Assembly (NCBI RefSeq): GCF_000026945.1
Contig: NC_012862.1
Location: 1,790,501-1,854,500, forward strand
From: Candida dubliniensis CD36
Taxonomy: Eukaryota > Ascomycota > Pichiomycetes > Serinales > Debaryomycetaceae
Reading direction: 5' to 3'
Length of the DNA: 64,000 bases
Shown here: positions 33,101-42,280 of the stretch, piece by piece
How the letters are laid out: each line of letters opens with the position of its first letter
Numbering within the stretch: position 1 is the stretch's first letter
Made by a program: the position numbers and the translations under genes
The notes under the pieces: model-generated
Told to the model about the DNA's origin: nothing
The model's input: only the letters and a program-made list of their open reading frames with translations
The model's database searches: none

Positions 33101-35096
33101 AGATAGAGAGATATACTTAAAAATACTAAAATTGAATTTAGTCTTCTCAGATGAATAAGCCAGAATAAAAACCAGACTTAAAAAGAGAAACCCTGGAAAA
33201 GTTAAGAAGCTATTGAAAGGTCAGTTAGTCAATCAACAAACTCTTCAAGATCCAGTTGGTGAACAATAAAAAAACAAGATTGAGTTATTACTATTATAAT
33301 TAATCAAAAACATGCAAAAGAAACAGGAAACAGTAACAATGCACAATAGGAACAAATGTCTTTTATTTTAAGACGCAGCACTCTCGATGAGACCAAACAG
33401 AACTGATTTCAAAATACCACGATAAATGCAGGCTATATAGAAAAAAAAAATGGACAAAAAAAATTTACACCCCCCCAAAAAAGCTCCAACAAGTCACATT
33501 CCTTTAAGAAATTGAAAGTACGTTTAAAAACTTGAGAACAGAATGATGTTGGTTACAACATACTTACATTTTTTACATTTCAGTAAAGTTTTTTAACAGA
33601 ACAAAGAAAAGAAGAATAACACAAACTGACTATAACAAGTTAAAGTAGGGGCAACAATGAAAAAAGGAACAATAATTGAAAAAACCACACGAACATAAAT
33701 TTAAATCAGGTTCCAATGATGTACTCCAACAACAAACAGCATCAATCAACTTATTGTTTAGGACTTTAGTCAACTGTTTTGTGCAACAAGTATGGTTAAC
33801 CCAAAAAGCAAATACAAAAACCACGAATATTAAAGTGTTTTGAAAATGGAAAAAAAAAAAAAAAAAAAAAACAATATCATTTAGTTTAGTATTTAATAGT
33901 TTACCAAAATTTCAGGAAGAAGATTCTTAAAACTATTTGATTTTTTAATTTGCATTTAAATTTTGGGTTTGTGTCGCATTTGCAGTTTTTTTTTTTGAAT
34001 TTCCGCAATTCCTTTGCCATTTCATGAAAAAAAAAAAAGCAAGCTTGTCATATAACAGACTCTACATATGCTGATACTTTTAATGCACTAATGAGTTTAT
34101 TAACTTCTTTTCTGGTTTTTTTCTTTCCTTTGTATGGATTGTTCCTTAAGAAGGAAGTTTACCAAAGTGGACTGTTGTCATATATGTTCTAGTTTGTGTA
34201 TATCATTAACCAAAAAAAAAAAAAATTCACGTACTAAAAATGTTATGACATTTAAATCATGCATCATTGATTGTTTGAGCAAAAATTTTCTTTTAGTAAA
34301 TGCATGACTGTCTAAAATTCAGTGATTATTATTATTTTTGTATTTTCTGGTTATGAGCAACTAAGGTGATTCAACAACATTCAATGAAAATGAAAAAGCA
34401 AGAATGAAAGAAGTAATTGGGCAATAGCTTGAGATTTGGAAGAGAGAAATACGGTCGTTTTGATTCACAATCAATACATATATATATAATCAATGTCCTT
34501 TGATATTTTTCAAATATTTTTTTTCTTTTATTTGTGTTTCTATTTTTCAACTTCAATTTCCATTCATTATTTGGGCTGATTTATACTTCTGGGTATACCG
34601 GTTGGCATTTCCTTTTTTTAATTTTTTTTTTTTTTAGTTTGTTTATTTTTGTTTCTAAAGATAAAAGCTTTCTAAGCTATCTTTGAACATAATTATAGTT
34701 GTTCGATAGTTCTATTATCGTGCCAAATACTTTCTTTCAATTCAATATTGTGGTTTTACTCCCAATAGGTTTGCATTCGTTTCAAGCCCCCCAGTTCCCC
34801 TTCCAAGGTCTTTTTGTTTACATATTGTTTATTTAGGAAAAAGGTTACATAAAGAGTATTCTTATACAAACAAAGATTACAGTTTCATTTGAGAGAATCT
34901 AAAGTTTAAAATTCAAATTTGCAAAAAAAAATCTTATTCAAGCATTCAATTGTATAAATAAAGCTGGCTTGGATTACCTAATCTTTAACTAATTTTATAT
35001 TTTCAATAATTGATATTTATTTTTGGGTATTGATTGTTAGTATATAACTAAGAGAGAAACATTTTTTGCAGCTTAGATAAAGTATATGAGTGAAAC
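30143..35096. other. 5-kb gene desert upstream of the C2H2 regulator
   Basis: No open frame here looks coding; the longest are under 90 codons with low-complexity or Cys/Phe-rich translations. I see no tRNA A/B boxes, LTR pair or conserved ORF fragment. It contains many A or T homopolymers (e.g. about 30170-30187, 33849-33871), a G/C-richer patch at 33005-33060 and a TATATATA run near 34477. From about 34,600 the sequence looks like a promoter or leader (TATAAATA near 34954, TTAGTATATAAC near 35038). The extent suggests a long regulatory region or untranslated transcript feeding the gene at 35097. Confidence 0.5.
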
Positions 35097-36350
35097 ATGT
35101 CGAGTGATAAACCTGAACAAGAAGTCCTAGAACAACCAAAAGATTCAAGAAACGCTACTTTGAATCTGACTACGAAAAAGTCTCAGGATAGCAAATTTAC
35201 GTTACCACCTTTAGGTGTCAAGTCTGAGCCACAGCAACAACAACAGCAGCAGCAGCAACAACAACAGCAAACTCCGCTTTATGCTCAACAGGGGTCTCCA
35301 CAAGTTCAAACTCAGCCGCAGTTTCAAACAGACTATTCGTATGCCAATTACCAACCTCAAGCTCAATTGTACGATCCATATCAAAGACAGGTTATCATGC
35401 AACAAGCCAATTATGCTTCACCGTCGCAATATCCAATCCAACAGCAGTATTCATTTGCCAATGGAATGGCCCAATTCCACCCACAAGCGTTAACTTCCCA
35501 TACTGACTTTGACCAACAGCAATCACAGCAAGTACAAATGCAACAACCATCACAGCAATCACAGCAAGTACAAGTGCAGGTGCAGATACAACCACAATCG
35601 AATCTGAACCCGTTTCCTGCTGAGCAGAAACGTGGAAGAAGGTTTAGAAGACGATTCAATCAGATTGAGAGAAAATATCCTTGTTCGTTTCCTGGCTGTC
35701 AAAAGAGTTATGGTTCTTTGAACCATTTGAATACTCATATTGTTACGAAAAAGCACGGCCATAGAAAATCAAAAGCTGATTTTCAACATTCGCTCCAATC
35801 AAAAGAAGAAAACAAACCAACAGAAGTCTCCCAATACGTGCAACCTAGTAATGATTATACTGCTGGTAATTATTGGTATGGATATGCTCCTCATTTGCGA
35901 TCAACCACTTCGACAACATCTTCGCAAGGCGATTCGTTCAATTCACAGCAAATACCGCAGCAACAACAACAACAGCAACAACAGCAACAACAAAACAACA
36001 ATAGCAACAACTATTTGTACTATCAAGGTTACCAACAACCCATTACAGGAAACACTTCTACAACGGCTAGTGGTACACTAGGAGTAGCGCCAAACGCGTC
36101 TTCACTCACACCTGCTGGCACTGGTGCTGCATCGCTTCTGCATCAACTTCAACAACAACCGCAAATTCAGAATCCTGTATCGGCTTCTACAACGCCTCAA
36201 CAAAGAATGGTGATGGGCAATATGGGCTATTATCAACAACAGGCGGTTCCTCAATATTTTCCTGCACCTCAACAGTCACTTTTAGGAATCAATGAAGTTG
36301 ATTCAAGAAACCAAATTGACGATAACAAATCAAACCAACAAGGCATCTAA
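35097..36350 (+). CDS. Gln-rich single C2H2 zinc-finger transcription factor
   Basis: 417 aa. A polyQ run (residues about 45-58) and Q/Y/P-rich activation-like sequence precede a basic patch 'EQKRGRRFRRRFNQIERKY' (about 176-194) and one zinc finger, CSFPGC-x12-H-x5-H (about 196-220), with 'KSYGSLNHLNTHIVTKKHGHRKSK'. This finger type (YGSLNHLNTH) recurs in fungal regulators. The C-terminal half is Q/N/S/T-rich with another polyQ (about 285-300) and ends acidic. It is probably a DNA-binding regulator; the target and exact orthologue are not recognised. The 5-kb upstream desert is typical of Candida morphogenesis or biofilm regulators, an inference only. Confidence 0.75.
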   Translation: MSSDKPEQEVLEQPKDSRNATLNLTTKKSQDSKFTLPPLGVKSEPQQQQQQQQQQQQQTPLYAQQGSPQVQTQPQFQTDYSYANYQPQAQLYDPYQRQVIMQQANYASPSQYPIQQQYSFANGMAQFHPQALTSHTDFDQQQSQQVQMQQPSQQSQQVQVQVQIQPQSNLNPFPAEQKRGRRFRRRFNQIERKYPCSFPGCQKSYGSLNHLNTHIVTKKHGHRKSKADFQHSLQSKEENKPTEVSQYVQPSNDYTAGNYWYGYAPHLRSTTSTTSSQGDSFNSQQIPQQQQQQQQQQQQNNNSNNYLYYQGYQQPITGNTSTTASGTLGVAPNASSLTPAGTGAASLLHQLQQQPQIQNPVSASTTPQQRMVMGNMGYYQQQAVPQYFPAPQQSLLGINEVDSRNQIDDNKSNQQGI

Positions 36351-36582
36351 ACGAAATGAGAACCCGAAAGATTCTCTGTTTGTATTCATATAGATATATT
36401 TTAGAAAATTAATTTGTACAACATACGCATTACTGATTTTAGTCATTGTAAGGCCGATCCTGCATGGACAACTTTTTTTTGATTTCGTGGTGGATTTGGA
36501 CTTGTTTATATGCTCACCAAAATTTTTTTTTTTTTTTTTTGGGCAGTTTTTTCTATTTGTTGTTCTATTGAAATCACTAAAT

Positions 36583-38586
36583 ATGGTAGAAGATAGTGGT
36601 GCCGAGAATATAGAAGGCAATGATAAACATATTGAAGATGTTGACTCATTGCTGAATGTTTCTATACTGGAGCCAACTAAAGTACCTATATCAGAATCGT
36701 CACGAGAAACTACACCAGAAAGTATACCGACAAATGATCAATCATCTACTAAACCTAAAAAGAGACTTACACTTCAAGAAAGATTGGCCCAAGCAGCAAA
36801 AGGAAAAAAGAAAGCTTCTTCGGACCTGTCTTCCACCCCCACCTCATTGTCACGTACCACAAGCAATGAGAAACCCGATTTAGATTTACAAAAGGAAATC
36901 GACAGATTAAAGATGGAGAATTCCGAATTGACAAAAAAGTTACACCACAAATCAAATTTTGATAAGGAACGAAATGACTTGCTTGCGAAAATAGCCTCTA
37001 AGGATGAAACCATTGAACAACTTCGCAAAGAAGGTGAAGCTCTATCATTAAAAGAGTTGAAGTTAAACGAGTCCATTAAAAAGCTCAAGCTTGCAAACCA
37101 GGATTTAGAGGAAAATATCCGTGATTACAGCGTGAAAAGTGAGGAGTCGTCTATGAAATTAGAAGAGTTGGCTGATTTTTTAAAAACACATAAATTTAAA
37201 ACAATAGACGAAGTTGTGAGCAAGTACGAAGAGGTGGTCAACGAGTTAGCTGCAACAAAGGCTAGTTTAGAAAAGTCACAAGCTTGGGAAACAAAGTATA
37301 ACGAATTAGCAGTTTCTCATGAAGAAGCAGTGATGGCAAAGAAGGATTTACTTAAGGAGTCCAATGAAGTCAAGATAGAATTAAACATGCTCAAGCGACA
37401 ACATAAACTTGAGATTGAATCCAAAAATGCTACTATAAAGGAATTGAAATCACAAATGTCTGCATCGAAACAGAGTTTTGCGCAGGAGATTTCGCGTCTT
37501 GAAGAGAAGATCGAGACGCTCAGGTTAGAAAATGAATCAAACGAAACTGTTTCTGAAAATGTCAATGAAGATGGGAAAGTTGATTTTGATGAATTTAGTA
37601 AACTCTCTGAAGCACACCGTATACTTCAAAAGCAGTACCTATCGTCACAAGAGAATTGGAAGGCTATTGAATCCAATTTATCCCTCAAAATCGATAATTT
37701 ATCGTCTTCAGTGGAATCCTTGAAAAAGTCCAAAATCAAATTGACGCAAGACTTGGCCAAGGTGAACAGCTCGATGCATTTACAAACAAAGGAATTAGAG
37801 AAACTCGAACAGGACAAAATCAAATTGCAACAAGAAAAGGCTGAACTTCAGTTGAATGTCGAGTTGAAGGAAAACGAAATCCTTGAGATTAATGAAAAGT
37901 TTGAAAAATTCAAAGGCATCTATAATCAAGAACGAGCAGCACTCAATTCAAAGATTCAAAGTTTGAATGAAAAGATAAAAGAGGAGAAGAGACCGGAGCG
38001 ATTAAACTTGAATCGAGACAACTCGGTCAGTTCAGGGTTTAGTTGGGATAATGAAATCAAATTGGGTGAGTCTTCAACCACGCCTGCAATGAATAGAGAC
38101 TTTTCTGCCTTTCTCGATAGAAACATCTCGCTGAGCTCGTTTACTGAGATTGGCGATGAGATCTATGATCGTGAGCAATATTCGTTTAGTGGCCAACTTG
38201 CACCACCAGTTGGAGGAGGGGTGCCGGCTTCGTCGCATAGCAATAATATCCAGTTGGTTAATAAAATGAGTTCCAGTATTAGGCGTTTAGAAATCGAGCT
38301 TAACACACTTAAAGATGAATATTCTAAAATATCAGCAGAGAAGGAGAGAGTTGAACAGGAGTTGTTGGAGAGTTTAAAACTAACTGATGAAGTAAAGTCG
38401 TTGCATACAGAACTTGACTCGTTGAAATCTATCATCAAAGATAAAGAAACACAAGAGCAAAGAATGCTAGAACTAATAGGGGAAAAGTCCGAACAGGTTG
38501 AAGAACTCAAAGCAGATGTAGTTGATTTAAAAGAGTTGTGCAAGTTACAAGTACAACAATTGGTAGAGCAGAATAGTCGTGTATAA
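36583..38586 (+). CDS. SGM1: TMF/Sgm1-type golgin coiled-coil protein
   Basis: 667 aa from the ATG at 36583; the longer frame from 36487 translates a T-run. The N-terminus has 'KKRLTLQERLAQAAKGKKKAS' (about 60-80), a motif seen near the start of Sgm1. Coiled coil covers about 100-480. The last about 105 residues ('SSIRRLEIELNTLKDEY' to 'EELKADVVDLKELCKLQVQQLVEQ') match the TMF TATA-binding-type coiled coil of human TMF/ARA160 and yeast Sgm1, which binds Ypt6/Rab6 at the Golgi. Length is close to yeast Sgm1 (707 aa). Its stop lies 132 bp before UTP9. Confidence 0.78.
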   Translation: MVEDSGAENIEGNDKHIEDVDSLLNVSILEPTKVPISESSRETTPESIPTNDQSSTKPKKRLTLQERLAQAAKGKKKASSDLSSTPTSLSRTTSNEKPDLDLQKEIDRLKMENSELTKKLHHKSNFDKERNDLLAKIASKDETIEQLRKEGEALSLKELKLNESIKKLKLANQDLEENIRDYSVKSEESSMKLEELADFLKTHKFKTIDEVVSKYEEVVNELAATKASLEKSQAWETKYNELAVSHEEAVMAKKDLLKESNEVKIELNMLKRQHKLEIESKNATIKELKSQMSASKQSFAQEISRLEEKIETLRLENESNETVSENVNEDGKVDFDEFSKLSEAHRILQKQYLSSQENWKAIESNLSLKIDNLSSSVESLKKSKIKLTQDLAKVNSSMHLQTKELEKLEQDKIKLQQEKAELQLNVELKENEILEINEKFEKFKGIYNQERAALNSKIQSLNEKIKEEKRPERLNLNRDNSVSSGFSWDNEIKLGESSTTPAMNRDFSAFLDRNISLSSFTEIGDEIYDREQYSFSGQLAPPVGGGVPASSHSNNIQLVNKMSSSIRRLEIELNTLKDEYSKISAEKERVEQELLESLKLTDEVKSLHTELDSLKSIIKDKETQEQRMLELIGEKSEQVEELKADVVDLKELCKLQVQQLVEQNSRV

Positions 38587-38621
38587 TATACAATTGCACA
38601 TCTCCTTTTTCTCATCGTGAG

Positions 38622-38625
38622 TGCG

Positions 38626-38656
<31 letters not shown>

Positions 38657-38677
38657 AAAAACTTGGAAAATTTTTTT
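38622..38677 (+). promoter_or_regulatory. Poly(dA) tract and RRPE-like motif upstream of UTP9
   Basis: An A run of over 25 bases (about 38626-38653) is followed by GGAAAATTTTTTT at 38665-38677, a match to the RRPE core of ribosome-biogenesis promoters, 41 bp before the UTP9 ATG. The poly(dA) would favour a nucleosome-free region. Confidence 0.5.
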
Positions 38678-38718
38678 AATGTAGACCTTATTCTCTTCTT
38701 AGCATTGTTTCTCTCCAC

Positions 38719-40053
38719 ATGAAGTACGCTTTGAATGGAAGTAAGGTCGCCACTCTAATAGATAGAAATGGCAAGGATGAAATAAGGGTTTACAATGTTG
38801 ACGAGAGTGGGGATTCGGAAGTTGTTGCATCAATCATATTGGAAGATATAATAGACTTTATTTGGGCATCGCCAACCACGAGAAAGAAAAGAACTCCTAA
38901 TGGAGGCAGCAAAGAAAGTGAAAATCAGAATTTGTTAGTTGTTTTGTTAAAGGGGAGTGTTTTTGTTATTTTGTCGGAGAGTGCAGAAATTAATCGATTC
39001 AAAATTGATGATCATATAAATAAACTTGTAAAATATGATGATAATATATGGGCAGCAGCTAAAAACAGTATATTGAAGATTAGTCTTGATGGGGATGTCA
39101 AGGATAGAATCAAGGCTCCCCCATTTAATGCTGTTAGCATATCGAAGAAAATAGCATTTGGATCGACTAGTTTGCAACTTGGCAAATTTGCCAAAGGGAA
39201 ATTTATCTGTGAGGATGAGATTGAAGTAGTTGAAGAAATAAGATCTATTTTGCAGAGTAAAAGCGCAGTGGTGTTGACAGAACAAAACAATGTATATATA
39301 GTCAAGAAAAAAGTTCAAAAACTTGCTAGCGATGCCCATCATATACAATTATTACATTATAGAGATAAAGATTACATCGTAGCCATCAGTGATAGTTTGA
39401 ATTTTTACAATGACGGCAAACTTGAGAACTCGATATCAGGGGAGACTGCATTAGAAGGGGTGTTACCTGTTGATGATTCACTTGTGGTGTTTTGGTCAGG
39501 GAAGAATGAACTTTTATTCAAGAAGATAGAATGGTCTGATGAGGAGATTGTGATTCCCCATGACGAGCTACTCATGAATGGTACTAGGTCTCATATCAAG
39601 GTATCCAAACCAAAAGTGTACAAAACCGATGCCGCAAGTTTATTAAAGAAATTAAACGATATAACTGACCACGGCGAAATTGTTAGTCTCTGTCAATCTG
39701 TTTGCGATTCTGCTGTTATAAAAGAAGTTGCAAAAGAGATTGGCATGGAGTTATTTCCAGTTATAAGTGACGCCGTGAGCAAAGACACAACAAATACAAA
39801 CCTTGCACTTTGGTTTAAATGGATATATTTGATTCACGGCAAACATATTGCCAAACAAGATATAGCTCCGGTCAAAGAAGCAAAATGCCAGCTCGAGCTG
39901 GGAGTCAAGCTTATGTCGCATTTGATTGCAATTCAAGGGAAATTACAGCTTTTGAAATTGCAAAATGAGATGAGAGAGAAAAACGTTGCGAGAGATGTGA
40001 CAACCACCATTGATGACGACAATATGGTTTATGCCAACGGAGAAGCAGAATAA
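38719..40053 (+). CDS. UTP9: U3 snoRNP t-UTP subunit Utp9
   Basis: 444 aa. The N-terminal about 300 residues are beta-strand rich, as in a WD-like propeller ('MKYALNGSKVATLIDRNGKDEIRVYN'). The C-terminal helical Utp12-type domain has 'LALWFKWIYLIHGKHI' and the ending 'LIAIQGKLQLLKLQNEMREK...DDDNMVYANGEAE'. This matches S. cerevisiae Utp9 ('LLGIQGRLEMLRRQAKLRED...DSIVYANGESDE'). Utp9 is part of the UtpA complex that starts 90S pre-ribosome assembly on pre-rRNA in the nucleolus. It is shorter than yeast Utp9 (575 aa). It is convergent with the next gene, 8 bp apart. Confidence 0.85.
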   Translation: MKYALNGSKVATLIDRNGKDEIRVYNVDESGDSEVVASIILEDIIDFIWASPTTRKKRTPNGGSKESENQNLLVVLLKGSVFVILSESAEINRFKIDDHINKLVKYDDNIWAAAKNSILKISLDGDVKDRIKAPPFNAVSISKKIAFGSTSLQLGKFAKGKFICEDEIEVVEEIRSILQSKSAVVLTEQNNVYIVKKKVQKLASDAHHIQLLHYRDKDYIVAISDSLNFYNDGKLENSISGETALEGVLPVDDSLVVFWSGKNELLFKKIEWSDEEIVIPHDELLMNGTRSHIKVSKPKVYKTDAASLLKKLNDITDHGEIVSLCQSVCDSAVIKEVAKEIGMELFPVISDAVSKDTTNTNLALWFKWIYLIHGKHIAKQDIAPVKEAKCQLELGVKLMSHLIAIQGKLQLLKLQNEMREKNVARDVTTTIDDDNMVYANGEAE

Positions 40054-40061
40054 AGGCAGGG

Positions 40062-40988
40062 TTATTTAGAATATTTTTCGAAAAAATCAATACTAAGTTT
40101 AGCGACAATCTCTGGCTGTTCTCTTTGTAAGAAATGACCAGCATTTGGAAGAATCTTGACCTCAGCTTTAGGATTGTTTTTCAACTTTTCCTTTTCTAAT
40201 TCGGCGATTCTGGGTGACATGCACCCGTCTTCTTTTCCAACCAAGATCAAAGTTGGCACTTTGTCAAAATGGACGGGCCATCTGGACTTAACTAACGAGA
40301 ATGGTCTAAAAAGGTGTCTATAATAGGAAGTCACGGCATCAACAACACTGTCCTTCCTAAAAGCGTTTCTGATTTCGTCAATCTCTTGTCTTGATGCGTT
40401 ATAAGAAGGTGACCAGTACTTCCAAAGGTATTTGAGGTACTCGTTTGATTCAGTCAACTTTGGACGGTAGATGCTAGCAATCTGCATTGTCAAAAAGTAT
40501 GAAGACAAATAAAACTGCTCTGGCGCATACCACAACAAATCCCACAAGTGGAGATTGGCAAGGTACGGGATAGCTAACGTAACAATAGAAGTGACCAAAT
40601 GTGGGTACAAGTTTGCTGTTTTGAAACTCACCATTGCACCCCAATCGTGACCAAGCAAATGGACTGGGTTTTTGTTACCAGGGTTAATCTCTTCAATCCA
40701 GGCCTTGACGTCTTCAGCAAGGTATGGCAACGCATATTCGCTTTCGGGCCCAATGCTTGATTTCTCGTATCCCCGCAATTTGGGTGCTAACAATAAAACT
40801 TTTTCCTTGGGGAACGCATTTTCCAAATATGGCCAGGCTTTGTTAAAGGTTGTGTTGACATCTGGGAATCCGTGAATAAGAATAATAACTCTATCCCATT
40901 GCAAGCCAAACACCTCTGTTTCAGAAAGGCTGCTGAGGGTGGAGAAAGTCCGTCTGCCGTTGTGAAGTTTGATATCGAATTTTGTCAT
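40062..40988 (-). CDS. Epoxide-hydrolase-like alpha/beta hydrolase
   Basis: 308 aa, soluble, no signal peptide. The oxyanion motif HGFPD (39-43) and nucleophile elbow GHDWGA (Asp115) are those of epoxide hydrolases and haloacid/haloalkane dehalogenase-like hydrolases. The cap region (about 145-225) contains several Tyr, and the likely catalytic His is in 'NAGHFLQREQPE' (about 287). S. cerevisiae has a single related protein, and Candida species carry several. The substrate is unknown: epoxide, ester or lactone hydrolysis are all possible. An A21 run precedes the ATG on its own strand. Confidence 0.78.
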   Translation of the reverse strand: MTKFDIKLHNGRRTFSTLSSLSETEVFGLQWDRVIILIHGFPDVNTTFNKAWPYLENAFPKEKVLLLAPKLRGYEKSSIGPESEYALPYLAEDVKAWIEEINPGNKNPVHLLGHDWGAMVSFKTANLYPHLVTSIVTLAIPYLANLHLWDLLWYAPEQFYLSSYFLTMQIASIYRPKLTESNEYLKYLWKYWSPSYNASRQEIDEIRNAFRKDSVVDAVTSYYRHLFRPFSLVKSRWPVHFDKVPTLILVGKEDGCMSPRIAELEKEKLKNNPKAEVKILPNAGHFLQREQPEIVAKLSIDFFEKYSK

Positions 40989-41137
40989 ATGCGTGTAGAG
41001 ACAAAAAAAAAAAAAAAAAAAAAACCCAAAAAAATAATGGAGGAAGAGACGTAGTTATATAGTATTTTTCAGGGGGAAGACGTTGCATCTGCATGTGGAA
41101 TTTACGAAAGCATGTGTATTTCATGTGCTAGAGCATG

Positions 41138-42160
41138 TTAAAATATATCATTTTCATATGGACAATTAATACTGCTATGGCCATCTCTTTCACACAATCC
41201 GCACCAATCATTTTTGCCTTGGCTAGGGTCAGTTGGTTTTGCGGCTTTATAAATAGGTAATTCCTGGGGCGAATCGTCGGCTGTGCTCTGTTGAACCACG
41301 GGCGTGCTATATAATTCATGGGATAGATGATCCCTTTCCACCTGAAGCTTGGTAATAATAGCATCCTTTTCATTCAATCGTTCTTGATATATAGACTCTA
41401 GCTCGTCCAACGAATTTTGCAACTCCTCGAGGTCTGCTAATCGCGGTCTTGATTCTAGTTCATGTTTCAACTTTTCAATTTCTTTACGGGTATCACTGAT
41501 TTGGACATCATTTACTTTTTCACTCAACAAGTTTTCTATGGTTTGTTCGAGTTCCTTGATTTTGGAGTTTGCCGCCGTAACCGAAGCATTGGCATTATCG
41601 AGCTTTTCCTGCTGAACTTTGTTTTCGTTTTCCAATTCTTCTATTCTATCTTCGTACACTTGAATCCCTTCTTGTTGTACGGCCACTAGTTCGTCCATTG
41701 CAGCACGCCATTCCTCTCGCTGGTTGTTAAAATTTTCCAACCGCTTCTCCTTTTCTCTTAGCGCTCTTTGTAACTCGGCTATTTCTGATTCATACTTTAT
41801 GGTAAGATCTTCAGACTTTGCAAGGTTTTCGTTAATCATGCTATTCCTGACATTCTGGTATGTTCTATTATTTGCAGGTGTCAATGGCGCTTTGGAAGAT
41901 AATCCGGTATTTGCCAAAATGGGATTCACAGATTTCAATCTTTCGTAGGGAAGAAAAAGCCCGCTCTTGGGTATTTCCACTTGAAAATACTGGATGCCGT
42001 CTACTGACCCTGAATTTTTCCCTCGCGTGGTTGCCAATGTCCCCAAAAGTTCGACTCCGGCAAATGTACCTATTTTTCCTTGGATTTGACCAACATATCT
42101 AATTATACCAGCCCCTGATGCTCCAGGAATAGCAACTTTTGTACCAATAACGTCACCCAT
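41138..42160 (-). CDS. BIK1: CLIP-170 family microtubule plus-end protein Bik1
   Basis: 340 aa from the ATG at 42160 (MGDVIGTKV); the longer frame starts at TTG. A CAP-Gly domain at about 1-75 contains 'GIIRYVGQIQGKIGTFAGVEL' and GKNSGSVDGIQYF, corresponding to the GKNDG groove motif with Ser for Asp. A coiled coil spans about 110-290. The C-terminal CCHC zinc knuckle CGLCERDGHSSINC lies at about 320-333. This domain order is that of CLIP-170/Bik1, which tracks plus ends and recruits dynein. The final 'YENDIF' ends in an aromatic residue, as in EEY/F-type tails. Confidence 0.88.
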   Translation of the reverse strand: MGDVIGTKVAIPGASGAGIIRYVGQIQGKIGTFAGVELLGTLATTRGKNSGSVDGIQYFQVEIPKSGLFLPYERLKSVNPILANTGLSSKAPLTPANNRTYQNVRNSMINENLAKSEDLTIKYESEIAELQRALREKEKRLENFNNQREEWRAAMDELVAVQQEGIQVYEDRIEELENENKVQQEKLDNANASVTAANSKIKELEQTIENLLSEKVNDVQISDTRKEIEKLKHELESRPRLADLEELQNSLDELESIYQERLNEKDAIITKLQVERDHLSHELYSTPVVQQSTADDSPQELPIYKAAKPTDPSQGKNDWCGLCERDGHSSINCPYENDIF

Positions 42161-42280
42161 TGATAGAGGAGGAGTGTTGTATGGCAAATAAAAGACTTTT
42201 ACAAAAGGAAAAGATACGTTTCACGAAAAAAAAAAAAAAAAAAAATAGATCGAGAAAACAAGTCGTGTACTGCTACAATA

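Noticed and set aside
35097..36350. Naming the C2H2 gene ZFU2
   Set aside because: The single finger type is shared by several fungal regulators and the map position does not clearly match; no symbol is given.
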